Notes: generated by a model from the sequence alone, not told the origin. Numbered from the stretch's first letter, positions 1-7,404 are shown. The stretch: DNA of 64,000 nucleotides from Dyella_B sp035277725 (GCF_035277725.1 NZ_DATEJY010000065.1:15179-79178); one strand, 5' to 3'. Program-made: numbers and translations.

Positions 1-274
1 TGCTTTCCCGAGTATCTTTGCCTGGCGGCCTTGGCATGTCGAACAGGCGATAGACCAGGCGATGTTCTTGATCGATCCTGCGTGACCACCAGCCTTTGTA
101 GCTGCCTTTGAGTGGTTCGGGCTTGCCGAGGCCCGTCCAGGGTTCACGCCGGATAATTTCGATCAAGCGAGTGATGACGTCGACCTTTTTCGGGTCGTTG
201 CTCTGCCAATACAGGTAATCCTCCCAGGCATGGCCACTCCACCAAAGGTCGTCCCTGTCCCTGTGCACTGCCAT
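1..274 (-). CDS. yoeB: YoeB/Txe-type toxin, partial (cut by left edge)
   Basis: This is the start of a small RelE-superfamily toxin of the YoeB type, a ribosome-dependent mRNA endonuclease held inactive by its YefM antitoxin. The frame opens at ATG 274, 7 bases after the antitoxin stop. It reads MAVHRDRDDLWWSGHAWEDY, then about residues 60-78 carry the family signatures EPLKGSYKGWWSRRID and EHRLVYRL. The usual C-terminal CRYHY end is not reached. After HRLVYRL the frame continues FDMPRPPGKDTRES to the edge at 91 codons, while family members are about 85 aa. So this copy has either an insertion before the C-terminal motif or an altered C-terminus, and the window cannot decide. Family assignment is secure; activity is unknown. 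Confidence 0.85.
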   Translation of the reverse strand, partial: MAVHRDRDDLWWSGHAWEDYLYWQSNDPKKVDVITRLIEIIRREPWTGLGKPEPLKGSYKGWWSRRIDQEHRLVYRLFDMPRPPGKDTRES

Positions 275-281
275 TTACGAT

Positions 282-656
282 TTATCCCCTGGAACGGCGC
301 GGCTTGGCTGCGGCCTTGGTCGGCCCTTTTCGAGTTTTCGAAACCCGGCTGGCCGGCTTGGTCCTGATCACACCCGAATCGTAAATGGGGGCCTGAGGTT
401 CCAGAATTCGCGCCCCTTGGGGGAGCACCCTGTCTGCTTCATCCATCGCCGCATGCAGGCGTTCTGCATTCGCTCTTGAGCCGAACAGGTACAGCGTTTC
501 TTGCAACGCGTTGTAGTCGCTCAAGGACATCACTACTGCGTCCTCAGCGTCACGGCGCTTGATGAGCGCGATGGTGTGATCCGATGCCACGGTATCCAAC
601 ACCGCTTTGAGATTACCCCGGGCGTCACTGAAATTGATGGTTCGCACGGGATTCAC
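282..656 (-). CDS. yefM: YefM/Phd-family antitoxin with basic C-terminal tail
   Basis: This is the antitoxin partner of the adjacent YoeB-type toxin. The family binds DNA through its N-terminal domain, represses its own operon, and blocks the toxin with its C-terminal part. Residues 1-50 (NFSDARGNLKAVLD, KRRDAEDAVVMSLSDYNAL) match the Phd/YefM fold, followed by the helix ETLYLFGSRANAERLHAAMD. At 124 aa it is longer than the usual 83-95. The extra C-terminal stretch from about residue 90 ends in a lysine/arginine-rich tail (KTRKGPTKAAAKPRRSRG), which is unusual for the family. A palindromic operator lies just upstream (661-684). Antitoxin precedes toxin, the normal order for this family. Confidence 0.87.
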   Translation of the reverse strand: MNPVRTINFSDARGNLKAVLDTVASDHTIALIKRRDAEDAVVMSLSDYNALQETLYLFGSRANAERLHAAMDEADRVLPQGARILEPQAPIYDSGVIRTKPASRVSKTRKGPTKAAAKPRRSRG

Positions 657-660
657 TCCA

Positions 661-684
661 ACTTGTACAAATTTAGGTACAAGT
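661..684. promoter_or_regulatory. Probable YefM operator (inverted repeat)
   Basis: The arms ACTTGTAC (661-668) and GTACAAGT (677-684) are perfect inverted repeats separated by 8 bases. They start 5 bases upstream of the antitoxin ATG. The left half contains TGTACA, which is the core hexamer known for YefM binding in E. coli. Autoregulation is inferred from this match. Confidence 0.65.
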
Positions 685-760
685 TTAGAACCACCCGGCT
701 AGGTGATCAACTACGCGGATCAGGAGTCCGCACCCTGATGCCGGGCCTTCCCTCACTGAG

Positions 761-943
761 CTACTCGGAAAACGGATTCAGCAACGGCACTCGCGTTTTC
801 GCAAAATCAACGACGCTTCGGGTCACTACCGTCAAGTCATGCACCAGCGCTGTGGCCGCAATAAGCTTGTCCAACTCATGCTCGGGATGCGGTACACGAA
901 GCCTTCCCCAGACTTGGCTGACATCGGCATCTATCGGTTCCCG
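761..943 (-). pseudogene. VapC-type PIN toxin, C-terminal remnant
   Basis: On the minus strand this stretch reads REPIDADVSQVWGRL, then DKLIAATALVHDLTVVTR and VVDFAKTRVPLLNPFSE, then TAG. That is the C-terminal third of a VapC-family PIN-domain ribonuclease, including the LIAATALVHDLTVVTRN-like motif with an acidic residue of the active site. The frame is closed by TAG immediately upstream and has no usable start, so the N-terminal half is gone. No vapB-like antitoxin is visible. It lies beside an intact YefM/YoeB operon, so the locus looks like a place where toxin-antitoxin modules come and go. The rest of 657-1025 holds only the operator and a terminator. Confidence 0.75.
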
Positions 944-977
944 CTATCATTGTTAGCACTCATAACCAGCCATAAAA

Positions 978-1000
978 AAACCCCCGATCAACGGGGGTTT
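978..1000 (-). terminator. Rho-independent terminator of bTHX gene
   Basis: AACCCCC and GGGGGTT flank a short loop. Read on the minus strand the hairpin is followed by a run of T residues (+ strand A run at 974-980). It sits 26 bases past the bTHX stop codon. Confidence 0.75.
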
Positions 1001-1025
1001 TCCACATCAGCGAGCTAACTAACGC

Positions 1026-1193
1026 TCAGGCCGATTTTTTCTTCGGAGCGGCAGCAGCCTTCTTCACCGCGGCAGGCTTGGTCACCGCCGCACCGGCGCC
1101 AGCTACTGCCGGCTTCACGGAGTGCGCGCGGGTGTTGCCATAGCTGCTGCGGTAGGTCTTGCCGCGGCGGGTTTTGCGATCGCCCTTACCCAT
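1026..1193 (-). CDS. Small ribosomal subunit protein bTHX
   Basis: This 55-residue, very basic protein starts MGKGDRKTRRGKTYRSSYGN, the signature of the bacterial THX protein family associated with the 30S subunit. After residue 25 comes an Ala/Lys/Pro-rich tail (KPAAVKKAAAAPKKKSA). The start ATG 1193 is preceded by AAGGAGTTTCCT, a strong ribosome binding site. A rho-independent terminator follows the stop, so the gene is probably monocistronic. It is too short to be called by many gene finders. Confidence 0.9.
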   Translation of the reverse strand: MGKGDRKTRRGKTYRSSYGNTRAHSVKPAVAGAGAAVTKPAAVKKAAAAPKKKSA

Positions 1194-1276
1194 AGGAAAC
1201 TCCTTGAATCGTAATGTGTTGATGGCTGGTCATCGTAGCAGCGGCGAGCCAAAGCGCAAGCAGCCTCGGACTACGG

Positions 1277-2248
1277 CTAATGATGATGCGAGTGGTGCTG
1301 CGGCTGGGCATTGCAGCCCGGGCTGCCGTCCGGGCAATCGCCCGGATCGATCTGTACGGTGGCATGGCGGATGCCGAAGCGCTCCAGCAAGATGCGATTG
1401 ACCGCAGCCAGTACACGCGCGCCGGCATCGCGATCATGCAGTTCCAGATGCAACGTCGCCATGCGCGAACCGGAAGCGAGCTGCCATACGTGCAGATGAT
1501 GCACGTCGCGGATGGATGCATCGGCACCGCGCAGCGCGGTTTCCACGTCGTGCGGGTCCATGCCTTCGGGCACGCCTTCCAACAGGATGTGCGTAGAACG
1601 CCGCAGCAACTGCCACGCGCTGTTCAAGATCAACAATGAGACCAGGATCGATAGCGCGGGATCCGCCCAGTTCCAGCCCAGCCAGCGCACCGCCAAGGCA
1701 GCCAGCACGGCACCGACCGAACCGAGCAGATCGCCCAGCACGTGCAAGCTGGCTGCGCCGATGTTGACGTCGTCGTGCGCGTGGTCATGCAGGCTGCGCA
1801 GCACGATCAGGTTTACCAGGAGACCAACGATCGCGACACCCAGCATGACGCCGGAAAGAATATGCACCGGCTTGAAGAAGCGCTCGATGGCTTCGTAGGC
1901 AATCAGCCCCACCAGCACGAACTGCGTCAGCGCATTGACGAAACCTGCCAGCACTTCCATGCGGCCATAACCATATGTACGCCGGGCATCGGCCGGGCGC
2001 CGCGCCATGCGTGCCGCAAACAAAGCAAGCATCAAGGCGGCCGAATCCACCAGCATGTGGCCGGCATCGGCGAGCAAGGCGAGCGATCCGGACCACCAGC
2101 CGCCCAACGCTTCGGCGAGCATCATGCCCGCGGTGAGTACAAAGGCGAACAGCAATTTGCGCTCGCGCCCGGCTACATCTGCGGCGTGCGCGTGGTGGTG
2201 ATCATCATGGTCATGACGATCGTGAGTGTGGCTGTGCGCGTGATTCAT
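1277..2248 (-). CDS. CDF-family divalent metal (Zn/Co/Cd) exporter
   Basis: This cation diffusion facilitator of 323 aa exports Zn2+ or similar ions from the cytoplasm in exchange for protons. It has a His-rich N-terminus (HDRHDHDDHHHAHA), about six membrane helices, and the HxxxD metal-site motifs ADAGHMLVD (about residue 60) and HVLGD (about residue 170). A cytoplasmic C-terminal domain contains HHLHVWQLASG. The C-terminus is again His-rich (QPQHHSHHH). The gene lies 55 bases downstream of the merC-like gene, with zur upstream of that, on the same strand. ZitB/CzcD/DmeF-type substrate preference cannot be settled by sequence alone; the context favours zinc. Confidence 0.9.
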   Translation of the reverse strand: MNHAHSHTHDRHDHDDHHHAHAADVAGRERKLLFAFVLTAGMMLAEALGGWWSGSLALLADAGHMLVDSAALMLALFAARMARRPADARRTYGYGRMEVLAGFVNALTQFVLVGLIAYEAIERFFKPVHILSGVMLGVAIVGLLVNLIVLRSLHDHAHDDVNIGAASLHVLGDLLGSVGAVLAALAVRWLGWNWADPALSILVSLLILNSAWQLLRRSTHILLEGVPEGMDPHDVETALRGADASIRDVHHLHVWQLASGSRMATLHLELHDRDAGARVLAAVNRILLERFGIRHATVQIDPGDCPDGSPGCNAQPQHHSHHH

Positions 2249-2303
2249 GCCGTCATGCTAGAAAGCGGTGCGGCCGTTACACAATCACCGCGCCGGAATC
2301 GAC

Positions 2304-2738
2304 TCAACCGTGCGCGCATTGCGCCCCATGCACGTGGCCATGAACGCGGTCGAAGCGAAGATTGAAGAAATGCGCGCAAGCGACCAGCAAGCCACCGCAC
2401 GTCACCAGCACGCTATGCACGGCGATCGAATAGCTTTCCGCGAAGGTGACGCCAACCACCAGCAGCGCGAGCCCCGGCAACGCCAAGCGCAACGGCAGCG
2501 GACGATGATGGCGGCGATAGCCATTCACCAGGGCCACCAGCGCCAGTGCGCTGGCAAACAGTACAAAGCCGCGCTCGAAAGCGTGATCGGCGAGAAAGCT
2601 CAAGCCGAGCAGCGGCAGTATGGCTAAGACGAAAGGCAACGCGGCGCAATGGATGGCGCACAGAAACGACGCGGTGGCACCCACGCGATCGAGCAGGGCC
2701 CACCAGCGGTTTTTCTGTTGCGTTGGCGTGGGATCCAT
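2304..2738 (-). CDS. MerC-domain inner membrane protein
   Basis: A 144-aa protein with about four hydrophobic segments and the motif LCAIHCAALPF near residue 27, the paired-cysteine first helix of MerC-domain proteins. It ends with a possible metal-binding tail (HGHVHGAQCAHG). Classical MerC imports mercury, but chromosomal MerC-domain proteins without a mer operon are common and of uncertain role. No merR or merA is present. The placement between zur and a CDF exporter, behind a Zur-box-like sequence, suggests a role in zinc homeostasis. Confidence 0.8.
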   Translation of the reverse strand: MDPTPTQQKNRWWALLDRVGATASFLCAIHCAALPFVLAILPLLGLSFLADHAFERGFVLFASALALVALVNGYRRHHRPLPLRLALPGLALLVVGVTFAESYSIAVHSVLVTCGGLLVACAHFFNLRFDRVHGHVHGAQCAHG

Positions 2739-2781
2739 GGGACGACACCATGCGGCATGTCCGGCGGGGCACCGGAACTTT

Positions 2782-2796
2782 TGTTACGTTATAACA
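2782..2796 (-). promoter_or_regulatory. Zur-box-like palindrome upstream of merC-like gene
   Basis: TGTTACGTTATAACA has perfect TGTTA/TAACA arms and closely matches the GTTATANTATAAC core of gammaproteobacterial Zur boxes. It lies 43 bases upstream of the merC-like ATG, where it could overlap the promoter of merC plus the CDF gene. Zur itself is encoded immediately upstream. Confidence 0.6.
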
Positions 2797-2845
2797 TCCC
2801 TGGGCTATCCGCAAGGGACACCGGAGCTGTACATGGCCTGGAGGC

Positions 2846-3328
2846 TCAGGACTTGCGGCACTGCTTGCACACGCCATGCACTTCCAGCGTCTGCGCCTGG
2901 GGACGAAAACCGAACGCCTTGGCCTGCGCCTCGATCAACTCCGCCACGCGCTCATCGCACACTTCCTGCGCGCTGGAGCAGACGTCGCAGATCAAGAATG
3001 GCACCTGGTGTGCTTCGGCCGGGTGATGGCAGGAGACGAACGCATTGATCGATTCCAGCTTGTGGATGAAGCCGTTCTCAAGCAGGAAATCCAGTGCGCG
3101 ATAAACGGTGGGCGGCGCCGCGTTGCCATGACGTTCACGCAGTTGATCGAGCAAGTCATACGCCTTCACCGGCTTGCCGGCCGCCGCGATCAGCTCCAGC
3201 ACTTCCTTGCGCAGCGGCGTCAGGCGCAGGCCGCGCGCCTCGCTGGCATGCTCCACCGCCGCCACGAAATCCGCTGGACCTTCGTGATGGTGATGGATGT
3301 GATCTTTGCTGGACGTGCCGTTGCTCAA
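2846..3328 (-). CDS. zur: Fur-family zinc uptake regulator
   Basis: A 160-aa Fur-superfamily regulator. The N-terminus has HHHH and GLRLTPLRKEVLELI, then the winged-helix segment APPTVYRALDFLLENGFIHKLES. The dimerisation domain carries CHHPAEAHQVPFLICDVCSS and a C-terminal CKQC, the two CxxC pairs of the structural zinc site. The pattern and the HHxxEAH-type motif fit Zur better than Fur. It heads a locus with a MerC-like protein and a CDF exporter. In Xanthomonas, Zur is reported to act both as repressor and as activator of an efflux gene, so either direction of control is possible here. Confidence 0.88.
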   Translation of the reverse strand: MSNGTSSKDHIHHHHEGPADFVAAVEHASEARGLRLTPLRKEVLELIAAAGKPVKAYDLLDQLRERHGNAAPPTVYRALDFLLENGFIHKLESINAFVSCHHPAEAHQVPFLICDVCSSAQEVCDERVAELIEAQAKAFGFRPQAQTLEVHGVCKQCRKS

Positions 3329-3362
3329 TGGAATTCACCTCGGGGCGATCATACACCGCAGC

Positions 3363-3654
3363 TTAAGGCAACACTGACCAAGTATCGCCGTCGTCACCAG
3401 CCCTGTCTGTTCGCAGGGCACAGGGCCGTCGGCGAAGGCAGACTGGTTGTCTGTCGAGCTGGCGGACCTGCGGCATGCGGACAGACAGGGCTGGCCCAAC
3501 AGGTGAAATTTAAAGTGATGGGTGATGTCTGGAAGGCCCGCAGGGTGCGCCGCGCGGCTTGGCAAGACGGCCAGTCTTCCCGGCGCCACGCGACACACCC
3601 TGCGGGCCTTCCAGACATCATAACGACGGCGATACTTGATCAGTGTTGCCTTAA
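3363..3654. mobile_element. MITE-like non-autonomous element with 32-bp terminal inverted repeats
   Basis: The 292-bp element is bounded by 32-bp inverted ends (3363-3394 and 3623-3654) that differ at one base; both begin TTAAGGCAACACTGA when read inward. Inside are two further perfect inverted pairs: 3397-3410 with 3481-3494, and 3524-3547 with 3596-3619. The outermost TTAA on both sides could be a 4-bp target duplication, which would make the ends GGCAACACTG...CAGTGTTGCC. A YTAR-type 4-bp target fits the IS5 subgroup, but no transposase is encoded. Open frames inside are only folded-sequence artefacts. It sits between zur and a small membrane-protein gene whose stop codon it supplies. Confidence 0.75.
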
Positions 3655-3920
3655 CGAGGCAACGGCGGGGGCTTGGCCGATCTGGGGGCGAGCAGCACGA
3701 CAATCCAGCCGATCGGCCCGAGCACGAGCGCCCAGATCACACCGCTCAGCAGCTTGCCGCGCCACCAGCCGAGCAAGGCGCCGACGGCGACGAAGACAAG
3801 GTTCCACCAGAACAACGCGGCCCACGGGATCATCGTCATCAAGTTGATGAAGATGTGGATGAAGGCACCAGGGGCGTCCATGTCGACGCCCTGGGTGGCT
3901 TTGGCGAGTAGTTCTTCCAT
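3651..3920 (-). CDS. Small membrane protein of unknown function
   Basis: The frame encodes a short amphipathic N-terminus (MEELLAKATQGVDMDAPGAF) and two hydrophobic segments: about 20 residues from FINLMTMIPWAALFWWNLVF, and LLSGVIWALVLGPIGWIVVL. A basic, proline-rich end (APRSAKPPPLPR) follows. I chose ATG 3920 (89 aa). An upstream ATG at 3977 would add 19 residues, but most of those are encoded by a degenerate REPIN. The stop TAA lies in the end of the adjacent MITE-like element, so the original C-terminus may have been altered by that insertion. Function not recognised. Confidence 0.6.
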   Translation of the reverse strand: MEELLAKATQGVDMDAPGAFIHIFINLMTMIPWAALFWWNLVFVAVGALLGWWRGKLLSGVIWALVLGPIGWIVVLLAPRSAKPPPLPR

Positions 3921-3942
3921 CGATGATGCGCTCAGGACCGTT

Positions 3943-4030
3943 CGTAAGTCGGGCGGAGCGAATGCGAACCCCGACATGGCATGTCCACGGATGGCGATGT
4001 TGGGGTTCGCATGCGCTCACCCCAACCTAC
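3943..4030. repeat. REPIN (REP doublet), subtype B, partly degenerate
   Basis: The intact right half reads, on the minus strand, GTAGGTTGGGGT...GAACCCCAACATC. The left half is a decayed inverted copy (GTAAGTCGGGC...GAACCCCGACATGG). It lies between gltX and the small membrane-protein gene. Confidence 0.8.
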
Positions 4031-4032
4031 AG

Positions 4033-5433
4033 TTAGGACTGGGCGAGCGCCACTGCGTCGTCGATCCGCTTGAGCGCCACGTCACGCCCCGCAAGATAGA
4101 TGGTGTGATCGATCGACGGCGAGACCTGCGTACCCGTCATCGCGACGCGCAGCGGCTGGGCGATCTTGCCCATGCCCAGTTCCAGCTTGGCGGCAATTTG
4201 CTCGATCACCTGATGAATCGGCTCAGGCTTCCATTCGCAATGGACGAGCAGTTCGCGCGCAGCCTGCAACACCTGCACGACGCTGTCGTTCTTCAAATGC
4301 TTGGCGACCGCCTTGTCGTCCCACTCGGTGATCGGGCCGTACCAGATCTTCGCGCGCTCGGCCATGTCCTTGAAGGTCTGCACGCGATCGCGCAAGGCAA
4401 CGATCACATCGGCCGGTGCGGGGCCTTTGCTGGTGTCGATGCCGGCACGCTCCAGATGCCATTCGAATTCCGACACCAGCGTCTGCGGATCATCCGTCTT
4501 CAGGTAATGCTGGTTTAGCCATAGCAGTTTTTCAGTATCGAAACGCGATGCGGCCTTGTTGACGTCAGCGACGTCGAACAGCCTGATCATTTCCTCGCGC
4601 GAGAAGATTTCCTGATCGCCGTGCGACCAACCGAGGCGAACCAGATAGTTGAGAATCGCGTGCGGCAGGAAGCCGTTTTCGCGGTATTCCATCACGCTGA
4701 CCGAATTGGTGCGCTTGGAAAGCTTCTTGCCTTCCTTGTCCAGAATCATCGGCAGATGCGCGAACTCCGGCACCTTCGCGCCGAGCGCGTGATAGATGTT
4801 GATCTGGCGCGGGGTGTTGTTGACGTGGTCGTCGCCGCGGATCACCTCGGTGATGCCCATGTCGATATCGTCAACCACCACGGCAAAGTTGTAGGTAGGC
4901 CAGCCGTCGGAACGGAAGATCACCAGATCGTCCAGCTCGGTGTTGGACCATTCCACCCTGCCCTTCACCTTGTCCTCCCACACCACCGATCCTTCCAGCG
5001 GGTTCTTGAAGCGGATCACGCGGCTCGGATCGTCGCGATAGGGCTCGTTGCGGTCGCGGTAGTAGCCGTTGTAGCGCGGCTTCTCGCCACGCGCCATGGC
5101 GGCTTCGCGCATCGCTTCGATTTCTTCCTTGGTTTCGTAGGCGTAATAAGCCTTGCCGGCTGCCACCAGTTCGAGCGCCACCTGCTTGTAGCGCTCCAGG
5201 CGGTGCGTCTGGAAGATCGGCGCCTGGTCTGCGCTCAGATCCAGCCATTGCATGGCGTCGAGAATGGCCTGCACGGCCGCGTCCGTGGAGCGTTCGCGAT
5301 CGGTATCCTCGATGCGCAGCAGGAATTCCCCGCCGCGACGGCGCGCTTCCAGCCAGCAATACAGCGCGGTGCGCGCTCCGCCGATATGCAGGAAGCCGGT
5401 GGGACTGGGGGCGAAGCGGGTGCGGACGGTCAT
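4033..5433 (-). CDS. gltX: Glutamyl-tRNA synthetase
   Basis: This class I aminoacyl-tRNA synthetase charges tRNA-Glu with glutamate in the cytoplasm. At 466 aa it has the normal bacterial length. Near the N-terminus is RFAPSPTGFLHIGGARTAL with the HIGH-type motif, then LRIEDTDRERS. The KMSKS-type loop is KKLSKRTNSV at about residue 245. The C-terminal helical anticodon-binding domain is complete. A longer frame reaches 5544, but homology begins at MTVRTRFAPSP, so ATG 5433 is the start. It is transcribed alone: the next upstream gene is separated by a 33-bp inverted repeat, and a REPIN follows the stop. Confidence 0.97.
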   Translation of the reverse strand: MTVRTRFAPSPTGFLHIGGARTALYCWLEARRRGGEFLLRIEDTDRERSTDAAVQAILDAMQWLDLSADQAPIFQTHRLERYKQVALELVAAGKAYYAYETKEEIEAMREAAMARGEKPRYNGYYRDRNEPYRDDPSRVIRFKNPLEGSVVWEDKVKGRVEWSNTELDDLVIFRSDGWPTYNFAVVVDDIDMGITEVIRGDDHVNNTPRQINIYHALGAKVPEFAHLPMILDKEGKKLSKRTNSVSVMEYRENGFLPHAILNYLVRLGWSHGDQEIFSREEMIRLFDVADVNKAASRFDTEKLLWLNQHYLKTDDPQTLVSEFEWHLERAGIDTSKGPAPADVIVALRDRVQTFKDMAERAKIWYGPITEWDDKAVAKHLKNDSVVQVLQAARELLVHCEWKPEPIHQVIEQIAAKLELGMGKIAQPLRVAMTGTQVSPSIDHTIYLAGRDVALKRIDDAVALAQS

Positions 5434-5544
5434 TTTTTTGGAGATGCAGCGGATGGAACCGGAAATTTTAGCCGATCGCGATGCTTTACTCCCCTTCCTT
5501 CCGAGCCCGTAAGCGCCGAATCTCGGGTCATCCGTTTGCTTCAT

Positions 5545-5627
5545 GCCCGTCGCTCCGGCGGAGGCCGGAGCCCAGCGTCTTTCGGCATTAACGTCGCTGG
5601 GCCCCGGCCTTCGCCGGGGCGACGGGC
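5545..5627. repeat. Intergenic inverted repeat (GC-rich hairpin)
   Basis: The arms 5545-5577 and 5595-5627 (33 bp) match with three mismatches and enclose a 17-base loop. The arm begins GCCCGTCGC and ends CCCAGCG. The sequence is unrelated to the GTAG-footed REPINs. It lies between the DUF4399 gene and gltX. Confidence 0.75.
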
Positions 5628-5642
5628 GTGGGGTGGCTCTGC

Positions 5643-6077
5643 TTACTTCACATGCACCGTAACCACCTTCGACACCACCGGCGGATCGAACGGAATGTGG
5701 TTGGCATCGCCAAGATCCAATTGCAGCGTGTGCGTGCCGGGCGGCAGCGTCAGTGTGGTTTCGGTCTGGCCTCCGCCGAAGTGCAGGTGCTGCTTGTCGT
5801 TCGGAATGGGCTGGCCGGCCGGCGGCAGTTCCTTCACATCCACCAGCAAGTGATGATGGCCGGTTTTGTCGCGGGCGACACCGGCAGGCGCCACGCCCAT
5901 GCCCTTGAGTCCGAAGCGCACGGTGAACGTTTGCGGCACGGTGGCGCCATCCTGCGGCGAAATGATGTAGACCTCGGCGCCAGCCGGGGCTTTGGTGACA
6001 GGCAAAGCAGGAGCATCGGCAGCAAGGGCAGCACCGGCCACGGCGGTTAATGCGACAGCGAGCAGCAGACGTTTCAT
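5643..6077 (-). CDS. DUF4399-domain secreted protein
   Basis: A 144-aa exported protein. Residues 1-20 (MKRLLLAVALTAVAGAALAA) are a signal peptide. The mature part matches the DUF4399 family with VYIISPQDGATVP, FGLKGMGVAPAG, GHHHLLVDV and KQHLHFGGGQTET. The clustered histidines suggest metal binding, but the function is not established. The start ATG 6077 is preceded by AGGAGGTTCTAC, an optimal ribosome binding site; a longer frame to 6137 has no such support. It is probably monocistronic and divergent from the glycosyltransferase at 6244. Confidence 0.85.
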   Translation of the reverse strand: MKRLLLAVALTAVAGAALAADAPALPVTKAPAGAEVYIISPQDGATVPQTFTVRFGLKGMGVAPAGVARDKTGHHHLLVDVKELPPAGQPIPNDKQHLHFGGGQTETTLTLPPGTHTLQLDLGDANHIPFDPPVVSKVVTVHVK

Positions 6078-6243
6078 GTAGAACCTCCTATCCAGATATC
6101 CGTTCACGCAATCTAGCCGAGTTAAGGCCACCAGCACACGGTTTTCCTCATTCCGTCATACCCGTAACCGCCCTGTCACGTGAGCGCCATCCGTAAGAAA
6201 TGACACAGGCGGATGCTATCGCCGTACAAGACGAGGATGCGCC

Positions 6244-7404
6244 ATGCGTATCGGCATCATCAGCGAGACGTATCCGCCGGAGATCAACGGTGTCGCACTC
6301 ACCGTGCATAGTCTGGCGACCGGTCTGGCCGCAAAGGGCCACGAGATCGATCTCATCCGTCCCCGTCAAACCGCCAGCCATACCGACGAACCGGGCATCC
6401 ATGCGCTGGAAACGCGCGGCGCGGCGCTGCCCCGCTATCCGGGTTTGCGCTTCGGGTTGCCTGCCTATCGCACACTCCGCCAGCGCTGGACGCAACGCCG
6501 CCCCGATGCCATCTATGTCGCCACCGAAGGTCCGCTTGGCCGTTCTGCGGTAAAGACGGCAGTGCGCTTGGGTATTCCGGTCGCTACCGGTTTTCATACG
6601 CGCTTCGATGCCTACGCCAATCACTACGGCGTAGGTTTTCTGACGCCGGTGGTGCACCGCTACCTGCGTCGCTTTCACCAGCGCGCCAACGTCACGCTGG
6701 TGCCTACCGATGCGCTCGCGGCTGAACTCACGGCGATGGGCGTTGATCACGCGCGCCTGTTGCGGCGCGCGGTGGACACCAAGCTGTTCCATCCCTCCAA
6801 GCGCGATAACGCCTTGCGCGAAAGTTGGGGCGTGGATACGGATACGCCGGTTGTGCTGTATGTCGGCCGCATTGCGCCGGAAAAGAATCTCGACCTGGCG
6901 GTGGAAACATTCCGCGCGATGCAGCGCGTGGCGCCGAACGCGCGCTACGTATGGGTGGGCGATGGTCCGGCGCGCGCGGCGCTGCAGGCGGCGCATCCGG
7001 ATTTCATCTTCGCCGGCATGAAGCGCGACGAAGCCTTGGCCGCGCATTACGCCAGTGCGGATCTGTTTCCGTTTCCGAGCCTCAGCGAAACCTTCGGCAA
7101 TGTGATTCTGGAAGCGCTCGCCGCCGGTTTGCCGGTTGTCGCCTATGCCGAAGGCGCCGCACGCGAGCATCTGTTCGACGGCATCAATGGTTTCCGCATC
7201 GCTTCCGGTGACGCGGCTGCTTTTACGAAAGCTGCCGTGATGCTGGCTGGTGACGTAAACCTGATCCGCCATATGGGCCGCGCTGCGGTGGAGAGCGTGG
7301 AACGGCTCTCACCGGACGCGGTGATCCGCGAATTCGAAACCCTGCTGCGCGAACTGGTCGAGGAGAACATGCATGACCACCATGTCACCATCGCACCTGC
7401 CTGA
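6244..7404 (+). CDS. GT4-family glycosyltransferase (mannosyltransferase-like)
   Basis: A 386-aa GT-B retaining glycosyltransferase. The N-terminal half starts MRIGIISETYPPEINGVALT, with the glycine-rich acceptor loop, and continues GFHTRFDAYANHYG. The C-terminal nucleotide-sugar half has VVLYVGRIAPEKNLDLAVE, VWVGDGPAR and the catalytic-site motif FPSLSETFGNVILEALAAGLPVV. The pattern resembles GDP-mannose-dependent alpha-mannosyltransferases of the MgtA/PimB type acting on lipid acceptors. It overlaps the next gene, a PAP2 phosphatase, by 32 bases, so the two probably work together on a glycolipid. Donor and acceptor are inferred, not shown. Confidence 0.88.
   Translation: MRIGIISETYPPEINGVALTVHSLATGLAAKGHEIDLIRPRQTASHTDEPGIHALETRGAALPRYPGLRFGLPAYRTLRQRWTQRRPDAIYVATEGPLGRSAVKTAVRLGIPVATGFHTRFDAYANHYGVGFLTPVVHRYLRRFHQRANVTLVPTDALAAELTAMGVDHARLLRRAVDTKLFHPSKRDNALRESWGVDTDTPVVLYVGRIAPEKNLDLAVETFRAMQRVAPNARYVWVGDGPARAALQAAHPDFIFAGMKRDEALAAHYASADLFPFPSLSETFGNVILEALAAGLPVVAYAEGAAREHLFDGINGFRIASGDAAAFTKAAVMLAGDVNLIRHMGRAAVESVERLSPDAVIREFETLLRELVEENMHDHHVTIAPA

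Noticed and set aside
501..956. 151-codon + strand frame across the antitoxin and the vapC remnant
   Set aside because: It runs opposite two coding sequences on the minus strand and shows no recognisable features.
2304..2738. MerC-like gene as a mercury-resistance determinant
   Set aside because: No merR, merT, merP or merA is present; the zur and CDF neighbours point to zinc.
3335..3703. 122-codon frame through the MITE-like element
   Set aside because: It follows the inverted repeats on both arms and has no support as a transposase fragment.
4621..5853. 410-codon + strand frame opposite gltX
   Set aside because: The minus-strand GltX has all motifs; the + frame is an antisense shadow.
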